Shown in pieces: positions 57,051-64,000 of a stretch of 64,000 nt of DNA. The notes below the pieces were generated by a model. The model worked only from the letters and a program-made list of their open reading frames with translations, ran no database searches and was not told where the DNA came from. This DNA comes from a bacterium (lineage in GTDB: Bacteria > SAR324 > XYD2-FULL-50-16): positions 30,692-94,691 of the forward strand of contig JAHJTV010000017.1 of the NCBI GenBank assembly GCA_018829445.1, given 5' to 3'. Position numbers and translations under genes: made by a program. Positions within the stretch are counted from its first letter, which is position 1. The number at the start of each line of letters is the position of its first letter.

Positions 57051-57104
57051 CATAAGGCGGGGGTGTTGTTGAAATGTTGGATTATTATCGGTTATCAGCA
57101 GGAT

Positions 57105-57887
57105 CTATTCCGCAATTTTCAGGGCGTTCAGTTCTTCAGTCTTGATTAAAATATTGTCTTCTTCAATCCGGTGTGCCATTTTTTTTAACCCCATAGTGGG
57201 ATCTCCATCCAGAACACCCGTTTCCAGTTCATAACGCCATAAGTGTTTTCCGCATGTCAGGTAGGGACCATCAATAAACCCTTCGGCCATCAGCGCTTCT
57301 GCGTGAAGGCAAAGGCCGCTGAGAACCGAGAGGATTTCTTTTTGCTTAACAATAACCAGTTCTTTCCTGTTTATGGTTACTCTTGTTAACTCGGAATCTA
57401 GTTGGGAGAGATTCCCGATACAGATTAAACCATCGTCACGAAAACCAATCGCCTGATGAGTGCTATCACAAAACGGTTTTTTCTTAGATTCTCCGCAACG
57501 ACATAAGGAATAATTTTCATCCGAAGTCCGATCTTCCTTTTTTCCATTGACCAATGTTATTCCCCCTTGAACACGGCAAGGGCCATTTTTTTCAATGAAA
57601 ATGGTCGATCCGGAATTCATATCCGATTCCTTTTCGCCAATATAATCATCATTTGAGTAATAATTGTTCTGCTTACTTCCGTCTCGGGATTTAAAACCAA
57701 TCTCTATGTGCGTTCCATCACAGAAGGGTTGATATTTTGTACGGCCGCAACGGCACAGCATCCGTTTTGCTTTTCGAGACAAAGGTCTTCCATTTGAATT
57801 GACCACTCTGTCGACGTTTTCGACAGCATATGGACCATCATCCAGACAATTAATGATCGGTTTTTTGTCCTTTTCTTTTGGTTCCAT
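57105..57887 (-). CDS. CDGSH-CDGSH-Rieske iron-sulfur protein
   Basis: The start is set at the ATG at 57887 (260 residues); a GTG at 57983 in the same frame is possible but adds 32 residues with no family match. Two CDGSH zinc-finger-like [2Fe-2S] sites are complete: Cys45, Cys47, Cys56, His60 and Cys129, Cys131, Cys140, His144. The C-terminal third is a Rieske-type ferredoxin with Cys193-x-His195 and Cys212-x2-His215. Three [2Fe-2S] clusters with His ligands in one soluble protein suggest an electron-transfer or redox-sensing role. A partner oxygenase is not seen. Confidence 0.85.
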   Translation of the reverse strand: MEPKEKDKKPIINCLDDGPYAVENVDRVVNSNGRPLSRKAKRMLCRCGRTKYQPFCDGTHIEIGFKSRDGSKQNNYYSNDDYIGEKESDMNSGSTIFIEKNGPCRVQGGITLVNGKKEDRTSDENYSLCRCGESKKKPFCDSTHQAIGFRDDGLICIGNLSQLDSELTRVTINRKELVIVKQKEILSVLSGLCLHAEALMAEGFIDGPYLTCGKHLWRYELETGVLDGDPTMGLKKMAHRIEEDNILIKTEELNALKIAE

Positions 57888-58011
57888 GCAATCATAAAGG
57901 CGAAGTGACTGTTTTTGTTCAGAATCTCCGAGATGAATACCGAAGGAAGATATTTTAAGAACACCCCAAAAAGGGATTCCCACATGATTATTTTTTCGGG
58001 ACAGTGAGGGA

Positions 58012-58233
58012 TCAATCCCCGGTTATTTTCTGTTTCAACTCTTTTAGGAGTTCGGTCTCTGTTTTTTTATTTTTAAAGACACGTTTGACAAATGGCTCTG
58101 CATTATTCCAGTTGATATACTCTCTGACGTCGTGGGTCTTCCAAAACTCTTTTTCCTCTTTTTCACTTTTAAAATCCGGTATTTTTTTTGTCATTGGACC
58201 TTCAAAACTTGAGAGTTTAGGTTTCTTTGTCAT
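58012..58233 (-). CDS. Small CopG-antitoxin-like protein
   Basis: The 73-residue protein has the pattern KKIPDFKSEKEEKEFWKTHDVREYINW, part of which (FWKTHDVREYINW) is the hallmark of the CopG/BrnA-type antitoxin family. It lacks the usual C-terminal ribbon-helix-helix strand, ending instead in a Lys/Glu-rich helix, so it may be shortened or diverged. GGAGG lies five bases before the ATG. No BrnT or other toxin gene is recognisable on either side. The downstream gene in the same direction is the CDGSH-Rieske protein. Confidence 0.65.
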   Translation of the reverse strand: MTKKPKLSSFEGPMTKKIPDFKSEKEEKEFWKTHDVREYINWNNAEPFVKRVFKNKKTETELLKELKQKITGD

Positions 58234-58592
58234 TCCGTCCTCCGATTCGGTATCCAGTGAGATAGTTCCATTAATAACAATAGGATCAGGCTCAAGTCCA
58301 AAATGGCAGGCGGGACTTGACGTTGGATACTTTTCAGAAATATTCTACCGATTTAATAATGCTCGGATTTGAAAACAAAATCAATACTTGTAAAGCTATT
58401 AAAGCGCAGAACAAAATTGCTGTGCTTCACCTATCTTTGGGATTGACAGATAGGCACCAACTGTTATGTGCTGACAAGCAAATAAGGGATTCTGCTCTCT
58501 TTCCTGAGTTTGAACGAATGGACAAGGAATAGATCAAAACAAAATAGAAATCTGAAGACACATTATCGTCATTGGTTGATTTATCGATTGCT
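58234..58592. other. Intergenic region between antitoxin-like gene and MocR gene
   Basis: 359 bases between divergent genes. A 71-codon frame on the plus strand (58317-58532) has no recognisable features and a poor start context. I see no clear promoter or repeat and no toxin gene. Confidence 0.35.
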
Positions 58593-60026
58593 ATGAAGGA
58601 CAAGAATAGATACCTCTATAAGGTATTGGCGACAGACATTGAAAAGAAAATCTTGAACGGGACTTACGTCATAGGCGAAAAACTGCCTTCTATTCGGGAA
58701 CTGCATACCAATCTCAATTTAAGTATCAGCACCATCTGCAAGGCTTTTGTTGAATTGGAAAGAACAGGGTTGATCGAAGTTAGACCAAAATCCGGATACT
58801 ATATCAAACCGATCCCCTTCCTGGATCAAAAGATCCCTTCAATAGGAGCAGGTTCACATTCACCCCAAAAAATTGAATCGTCATTTATTTCCAATGAAGT
58901 GCAATTGGCGATGAGGAATCCCAATTATTTACCCTTGGGAACAGCCGCGCTTTCCATCGATCTAATGCCGGTCAAAGAAATCATCCGGCTTATCAAAAAT
59001 GTATCCTATCGTGGTATTAAATCAATATTTTCCTACTCTTTACCTCAGGGTGAACCGGAACTTCGTCGGCAACTGGCTCTGCGGACAGTCGGATTTCTGG
59101 AGGGAGTTCTTCCCGACAATTATATTGTTACCAACGGTTGCACCGAAGCTTTGGTTTTGGCTTTAAAAGCTGTGGTGAAGCCTGAGGATACCGTTGCTAT
59201 CGAGTCTCCAACATTCTATGGCATATTGACGGTTTTGGAAGAAATGGGTGTTTATGTCGTAGAAATTCCAACCGATCCCGTCGAGGGCGTCAATATTGAA
59301 GCCCTGGAAAATTCGATCGCGACGAACAATATTAAAGCCTGCCTGTTCATGTCCAATTTTCAAAACCCTCTGGGCTCGCTAATACCGGATGAAAAAAAAG
59401 AAAAACTGGTTCGGCTCTTAAATCACCACGAAATTCCACTGATTGAAGATGATGTTTATTCATCCCTCTATCATGGTAAAGAGCGCCCAAAACCTCTTAA
59501 ATTCTGGGATAGAAAGGAGTTGGTGCTGACCTGCACTTCATTCTCCAAAACCCTGGCACCCGGCTTGAGAGTTGGCTGGATAATAGCGGGTAATAGGTTT
59601 AAAAACAGATTGATTGAATTAAAAAGAGAAACATCAATTGCGACTTCCTGTCTGGATCAATATGTCATGACGGAAATTCTCAAGAGTGGAGCCTATGATA
59701 AGCATTTAAGACACTTGCGAAACAGCACCCGCAAACAGCTGTATAACGTCGCTCATGCTATTCATGAGTACTTCCCCAAAAACATTAGATTGGCTGTACC
59801 CAAAGGAGGTTTTTTACTATGGGTGCAGTTGCCGGAAGGTGTAGACAGCATTGAGCTCTATTACAAGGCGCTTGAAAAACAGATCTCCATACTTCCGGGA
59901 ACAATTTGCGCTTTGTCGAACCAATACAAAGAGTATATTCGAATCTCCTGTGGGCACCCATTTACGGAAGATATCCGTAAAGGTATCGCTATGGTCGGAG
60001 ATTTGATTAGAGAATTAAGCCCTTAG
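58593..60026 (+). CDS. MocR/PdxR-type GntR regulator with aminotransferase domain
   Basis: MocR regulators join a GntR winged helix to a PLP-binding aminotransferase fold and control genes for PLP, GABA, taurine or amino-acid use. From the ATG at 58593 the protein has 477 residues: a winged helix (about 12-72, GEKLPSIRELHTNLNLSISTI) and a fold-type I aminotransferase domain (about 105-477). The PLP lysine Lys319 is in TSFSKTLAPGLRVGW, with the NFQNPLG and EDDVY motifs. It may instead be a PLP enzyme with a regulatory head, but the head is typical. The aminotransferase gene downstream (same strand, 182 bases) is a likely target. Confidence 0.9.
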   Translation: MKDKNRYLYKVLATDIEKKILNGTYVIGEKLPSIRELHTNLNLSISTICKAFVELERTGLIEVRPKSGYYIKPIPFLDQKIPSIGAGSHSPQKIESSFISNEVQLAMRNPNYLPLGTAALSIDLMPVKEIIRLIKNVSYRGIKSIFSYSLPQGEPELRRQLALRTVGFLEGVLPDNYIVTNGCTEALVLALKAVVKPEDTVAIESPTFYGILTVLEEMGVYVVEIPTDPVEGVNIEALENSIATNNIKACLFMSNFQNPLGSLIPDEKKEKLVRLLNHHEIPLIEDDVYSSLYHGKERPKPLKFWDRKELVLTCTSFSKTLAPGLRVGWIIAGNRFKNRLIELKRETSIATSCLDQYVMTEILKSGAYDKHLRHLRNSTRKQLYNVAHAIHEYFPKNIRLAVPKGGFLLWVQLPEGVDSIELYYKALEKQISILPGTICALSNQYKEYIRISCGHPFTEDIRKGIAMVGDLIRELSP

Positions 60027-60208
60027 AATCCACAAGATCTCTTTCCCGAAAATCAACGGTGTCAATCCAAAAAATTGTAAGCTTTTTCCATCTGTAATGT
60101 TGTTTTTTGAACACAACTGTATCTGAAATTGTTTATTCAGTGTGGTATCCTGTAACCTGGTTTTCCCAACTATTTCGTAAGACAATCCAAAACCATTTAC
60201 AGGTTAAG

Positions 60209-61396
60209 ATGGAAAAATTTATATATTTTGATAACGCCGCAACAACATGGCCCAAGCCGGAATCAGTGTATCGATTTATGGATGAGTTTTATCGGAATAC
60301 CGGGGTGAACCCGGGAAGAAGCGGCTTCGATATGGCAATCGAAGCCGGGAACTTGATTGAAAGTCTGAGAAAAAGATTGACCCGGTTTTTTGGTGGCGAT
60401 GAAGACGCACCCGAGCGTCTTAGTTTTGGGTATAATGCTACTGATGCAATGAACACGGTACTACAAGGGCTGATAGGTTCAGGCGATCACATAATCAGTA
60501 CCAATCTGGAACACAATGCCGTTATTCGTCCTATCAACCACCTTGTTCGTGACCATGGGGCTGAGGCAACTTTTATTCCTTTCAATCAGCAGGGATTTAT
60601 TGAACCGGACACAATCCGATCAGCAATAAAACCAACGACTAAAGTTGTTGTGGTAAATCATTGTTCAAACGTTATCGGGACAATCCAGCCCATAGCCCAA
60701 ATCGGAAAGATATGCAAAGAGCATGGTGTTACCTTTGTTCTTGATTCATCGCAAACAGCAGGGGTCATTCCCATTAACATGAAAGAAATGAACGTGGATG
60801 TTCTGGTGTTTACAGGACACAAAGCATTGATGGGATCAACCGGAATCGGGGGACTGTACGTTCGGAAACATGTGGATATCAAATCAACCCGAAGCGGAGG
60901 AACAGGTGTAAACTCAATAGATCCGTTTCAACCGGAACAATACCCATGGAAACTTGAAATAGGGACACCAAACCTTGTTGGTATGGCCGCACTTTGGGCT
61001 GGTCAGGATTGGATTGAAAGCAAAGGGCTTCAATGCATTTTCCAGCATGAAAAAAATTTGGTACAAAGAATGATCAACGGATTTAAAAAGATCAAAGGTG
61101 TTACCGTCTATTGTGCCGACTCACTGGAAAATCATCTGTCTACAGTATTAATCAATGTTGAAGGGATTGATGCCTCAAATGTAGGAATTAAACTGGACAT
61201 TGATCACGATATCGCAGTCAGAACCGGGTTACATTGTGCTCCACTGGTACATAAGCAGCTAGGGACCGTAAAACTTCATGGCGGAATTCGATTCTCCATA
61301 GGCGCTTTTAATACGGAAGAAGAGGTCGACACCGCAATTAATGCGATTGCCGAAATTGCAGCGGATCAACAAATAAAACCGGGCGCGCGAGCTTAA
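60209..61396 (+). CDS. Class V aminotransferase, cysteine desulfurase-like (EF2568 subfamily type)
   Basis: The ATG at 60209 begins the typical IYFDNAATTWPKPESV start; an upstream extension of 34 codons is not supported. The 395-residue PLP enzyme has His102 (LEHNAV), Asp179 (VLDSSQTAG), PLP Lys205 (FTGHKALMG) and Cys343 in RTGLHCAP, which would be the persulfide-forming residue in desulfurases. This subfamily often lies near selenium or molybdenum cofactor genes. The convergent molybdopterin enzyme next door fits a role in supplying sulfur for cofactor maturation, which is inference. Regulation by the preceding MocR gene is likely. Confidence 0.88.
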   Translation: MEKFIYFDNAATTWPKPESVYRFMDEFYRNTGVNPGRSGFDMAIEAGNLIESLRKRLTRFFGGDEDAPERLSFGYNATDAMNTVLQGLIGSGDHIISTNLEHNAVIRPINHLVRDHGAEATFIPFNQQGFIEPDTIRSAIKPTTKVVVVNHCSNVIGTIQPIAQIGKICKEHGVTFVLDSSQTAGVIPINMKEMNVDVLVFTGHKALMGSTGIGGLYVRKHVDIKSTRSGGTGVNSIDPFQPEQYPWKLEIGTPNLVGMAALWAGQDWIESKGLQCIFQHEKNLVQRMINGFKKIKGVTVYCADSLENHLSTVLINVEGIDASNVGIKLDIDHDIAVRTGLHCAPLVHKQLGTVKLHGGIRFSIGAFNTEEEVDTAINAIAEIAADQQIKPGARA

Positions 61397-61515
61397 ATAA
61401 AAGTCAATTAAATCTGCTTATTGAAGAAATTTGACGATAAAAACGATTTAACTCTCAGCAGATTTCTTTGGAATGTAATTTGACTGAATTTTTACATTTC
61501 TTATTCTACACGGTT

Positions 61516-63648
61516 TTAACCCTTGGTAATTTTTACAGAAATGGCGTTGAGGACGGCATTTCCCGAAATCGGGTCAAAAGCCTTGTCGTCAGTAAGGTCG
61601 TTGAAACTAACTCCGGCGTGTTCCCGGGCAACGGACAATTTTATGCCGTTGCGGTGATGTCCCCAACCGTGCGGTAGACAGACAACACCGGGAATTATCT
61701 CATCCGTTACTTTCAAAGCCACTTTTACACTTCCTGTCCCGGAGGAAACGGTTACCCTGTCTCCATCTTTTAAATCATGTTCTTCCAGGTCAACAGGATG
61801 TATATACAGTTGACAACGGTCTTTTCCTTTCACCAATCTTTTTACATTATGTAGCCAGGAATTAGCATCAAAAAGATGCCGTCTTCCAATCAGCAGGAAT
61901 CTGTGCGGATCTGTTGGAGTCTTCATCAACTCTTGTTCAACTCTGTCCAGATCTTTAATAAGGAGTGCAGGTGCACATTGAATCTTTTTATCATTGGTAG
62001 CAAGCCTTTCGGGAAGTGAGGGTTTTAATGGTCCAAAATCGATACCATTCTTTTCCTTCTTTAAGGATTCCAGAGAGAGTTTCAGTGCGTGACCGGCGTG
62101 TGCGCCATAGGGCCCTGTTTGTAGGGAGAAATCCAACATTTGCTCTGGTGTCATCTCCGGTTTTGATTTAACACCCAGTTTATCTGCAAGTCGTTTGCCC
62201 AGTTCGGTATATATTTCCCAATCATGTCTGGAACCTTCCGGTTTTTCAAAGAGCGGTTGATTGTATCTGGCGGTATTTCTTACAGACAGGGCATTAAAAG
62301 CAATATCATAGTGGTCATGCTCAAGTGCGGTTGTCGGGGGAAGGATAATGTCCGCAAAACGAGTGGTTTCGTTAATATAAGGATCAAGTGACACCATAAA
62401 ATCCAAGGATGAAAAGGCTTTTTCCAATTGCGTTCCATTGCTTGCGGTGAGAACCGGATTAGCCGCAGCAGTGAACATCGCTTTTATCTGACCCTCTCCA
62501 GCCGTCAACATCTCTTCAGCCATGGCAACCGATGGAAGTTCCCCACCGAATTCCGGAAGATCGCCGACTCTTGATTGCCACTGGTCATAATGTCCCGGTC
62601 TGGAAGCGGGACCGGCGATGGTATCGAATGCAGGCGAGGAAAACAGGGCTCCACCTTCCTTATCCAGACTGCCGATTACAATATTGATCAGTTGAATGAT
62701 CCATTGACACAGCGTCCCATAGCTTTGCACGGATACTCCCATGCGTCCGTAACAGACAGCTTTTCTGGAGGAAAAAAGCTCTGCCCCCAACCTACGGATG
62801 GTGTTGACATCTATACCGCATACTGTTTCAGCGATTTCGGGTGTGAATCGCCTGATTTGTTCTTTAACCTGATCCAGACCGACGGTGATATTATCCAAAT
62901 GGTGTACCTTTCCCTGGGTTTTTCCAAATAAGATGTTCAATAACGCTAGCAAAAAAACTGCATCGGAACCGGGACGGATAAAAATGTGTTCGGAGGCGGA
63001 CTTTGCCGTCTCCGTTCTTCGGGGATCAATAACCACCAGTTTTCCTCCCCTTGCTTTTAAGGCTTTAATCCGTTTTTTGATATTGGGAACTGTCATCATA
63101 CTGCCGTTGGAAACAACCGGATTGCCGCCAATGATCAAAAAATAATCCGTTCGATCAATGTCGGGAATGGGAACCATCATCTGATGACCGTACATCCAGT
63201 ATCCCACCAGATGATGGGGTAGTTGATCCAGGGAGGTTGCCGAAAACCGGTTTCTCGTCTTCAGTAATCCTAAAAAATGACCGGCATGAGTCATCATTCC
63301 GTAGTTATGAACGCAAGGATTTCCAAGGTAGATGCCAATGCTGTTTGGCCCATGATTTTCCCGGATCATGACAAACTGCTCAACAACAGTATCAAAAGCT
63401 TCATCCCACGAGATGGTTTTCCAATCCGACCCGACCCGTTTGACTGGAGTTTTTAAACGATCCGGATCATTTTGAACCTCTTTCAAGGCCAAGGCTTTTG
63501 GACAAAAATAACCGTGGCTTAACGGATCTTCCTTGTTCCCCTTAATGGAAAGGATCTTTTTATCTTTAACTGTGATTTCCAGACCACAGGTTGCTTCACA
63601 AAGATGACAGGCACGATAATGATAGTGAATGTCTGTGGATGTTGTCAT
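61516..63648 (-). CDS. Molybdopterin oxidoreductase catalytic subunit (DMSO reductase family)
   Basis: The 710-residue protein has an N-terminal [4Fe-4S] motif Cys14-x2-Cys17-x3-Cys21 with Cys49, the molybdopterin domain (about 60-560) and a C-terminal dinucleotide-binding domain (about 590-710, starting with GRRHLFDANSWLHN). No twin-arginine signal is seen, so it is probably cytoplasmic. The metal-ligand region reads FSATSLDQLPHH, lacking the Cys or Sec of formate dehydrogenases. The ligand may be Ser or Asp. No electron-transfer or membrane subunit is adjacent. The substrate is unknown; a reductase of an organic or S/N-oxide substrate is possible. Confidence 0.9.
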   Translation of the reverse strand: MTTSTDIHYHYRACHLCEATCGLEITVKDKKILSIKGNKEDPLSHGYFCPKALALKEVQNDPDRLKTPVKRVGSDWKTISWDEAFDTVVEQFVMIRENHGPNSIGIYLGNPCVHNYGMMTHAGHFLGLLKTRNRFSATSLDQLPHHLVGYWMYGHQMMVPIPDIDRTDYFLIIGGNPVVSNGSMMTVPNIKKRIKALKARGGKLVVIDPRRTETAKSASEHIFIRPGSDAVFLLALLNILFGKTQGKVHHLDNITVGLDQVKEQIRRFTPEIAETVCGIDVNTIRRLGAELFSSRKAVCYGRMGVSVQSYGTLCQWIIQLINIVIGSLDKEGGALFSSPAFDTIAGPASRPGHYDQWQSRVGDLPEFGGELPSVAMAEEMLTAGEGQIKAMFTAAANPVLTASNGTQLEKAFSSLDFMVSLDPYINETTRFADIILPPTTALEHDHYDIAFNALSVRNTARYNQPLFEKPEGSRHDWEIYTELGKRLADKLGVKSKPEMTPEQMLDFSLQTGPYGAHAGHALKLSLESLKKEKNGIDFGPLKPSLPERLATNDKKIQCAPALLIKDLDRVEQELMKTPTDPHRFLLIGRRHLFDANSWLHNVKRLVKGKDRCQLYIHPVDLEEHDLKDGDRVTVSSGTGSVKVALKVTDEIIPGVVCLPHGWGHHRNGIKLSVAREHAGVSFNDLTDDKAFDPISGNAVLNAISVKITKG

Positions 63649-64000
63649 TATTGGTCCTTGAAGATGGGTTGCATTTAGCTGTAATTATTGACCCGGCGGT
63701 ACAAAGTGGTAGACGTATCCATTATTCGAACCACGATGGACAATTATAGATCAAGAGCATTTTTGCTTTTTAGCTTTTTCCCCTTTTTACCTGACTATTA
63801 CAATTCTTAACACTGCTTTTTTTGGAGCAAGGTATCGCTCAAAATCTTCTGGTCCAAGGCAGTAATGTCCGGTTAGGTTTTTGCAACAATAATGAGAAAC
63901 GGCTTTCAAAATAATGGAATGTACAAAGACGCCATTACTTTAACTTTAGCTATTTCTTGTTTAGAAAAAGTAGGATGGGCTACTTGTTGCCCATCAATAG
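63649..64000. other. Right-edge intergenic region
   Basis: 352 bases upstream of the molybdoenzyme gene with no gene I can support. It contains several T-runs and ends with the hairpin at 63974-63995. A promoter for the leftward molybdoenzyme must be here, but no strong pair is evident. Confidence 0.35.
63974..63995. repeat. Perfect hairpin, REP-like or terminator
   Basis: GATGGGC (63974-63980) and GCCCATC (63989-63995) form a perfect seven-pair stem with an eight-base loop, preceded by GTAG. Short GTAGG(G/A)TGGGC...GCCCA(C/T)C palindromes of this style occur as dispersed REP-like elements in many genomes. Only one copy is visible here, so the class is uncertain. Confidence 0.35.

Noticed and set aside
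58317..58532. 71-codon plus-strand frame considered as a toxin partner of the CopG-like protein
   Set aside because: Wrong strand for the usual operon, no BrnT-like or other toxin motifs, and weak start context.
1..64000. tRNA, rRNA, CRISPR, transposase or integrase genes
   Set aside because: None recognised on reading both strands; no T-loop GGTTCGA-type context with a cloverleaf, no spaced direct repeats of CRISPR type, and no DDE or tyrosine recombinase frames.

Overview
The window looks like a chromosomal segment of a motile Gram-negative bacterium. It has an envelope-spanning type VI secretion system (T6SS), lipoprotein-type signal peptides, an Lnt-like acyltransferase, CDP-sugar and lipid-linked sugar genes, and three methyl-accepting chemotaxis proteins. 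Base composition is moderate to low GC. The mix of long PAS histidine kinases, ADP-forming acyl-CoA synthetase, a CBS-ACT protein and an orphan molybdoenzyme resembles deltaproteobacterial-grade lineages (Desulfobacterota or SAR324-like). That placement is an inference from gene style; no rRNA or marker gene is present. I saw no tRNA, rRNA, CRISPR array or insertion sequence.

Region 1 (1-16.2 kb) is a T6SS. A leftward operon runs tssA, tssB, tssC, hcp, clpV, a small membrane protein, a repeat-rich lipoprotein, tssL and tssM, which leaves the window at base 1. No tssE, F, G, J, K, vgrG or PAAR gene is visible; some may lie beyond the left edge. A very AT-rich 1.4 kb intergenic region separates this operon from a rightward pair, a second tssC and a second hcp, with no tssB of their own.

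Region 2 (16.2-34 kb) is mostly sensing and central metabolism. It holds a dCache chemoreceptor, an orphan zinc-binding ZnuA-like protein, and a leftward operon with a PAS histidine kinase, threonine dehydrogenase, 2-amino-3-ketobutyrate CoA ligase and an Lnt-like protein. An AEC-family permease, a V4R-GAF-PAS histidine kinase, a CheY-like receiver, an ADP-forming acyl-CoA synthetase and an AcuB-like CBS-ACT protein follow.

Region 3 (33.9-41.3 kb) is a compact rightward operon behind a good sigma-70-type promoter. It makes a CDP-activated, probably C-methylated 6-deoxy sugar (rfbF, epimerase/reductase, rfbG, C-methyltransferase). It also encodes a DPM1-like and an ArnT-like glycosyltransferase that would move a sugar across the membrane on a polyprenyl carrier. 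It ends with an unusual duplicated RecX protein.

Region 4 (41.4-64 kb) is a mosaic. It contains two more chemoreceptors, an isolated endolysin-holin pair with its own terminator, an SDR, an NMT1/THI5-PAS histidine kinase and an NmrA-like protein. It continues with a frameshifted GIN-domain relic, a Kef/CPA2-type antiporter, a class I-like HMG-CoA reductase, a CDGSH-CDGSH-Rieske iron-sulfur protein, a CopG-antitoxin-like small protein, a MocR regulator, a class V aminotransferase and a molybdopterin oxidoreductase.

The most unusual items are the tssC2-hcp2 module without tssB, the eleven-repeat lipoprotein in the T6SS operon, the stand-alone lysis cassette, the triple iron-sulfur fusion protein, the duplicated RecX in a glycan operon, and a possible small RNA near 50.3 kb.
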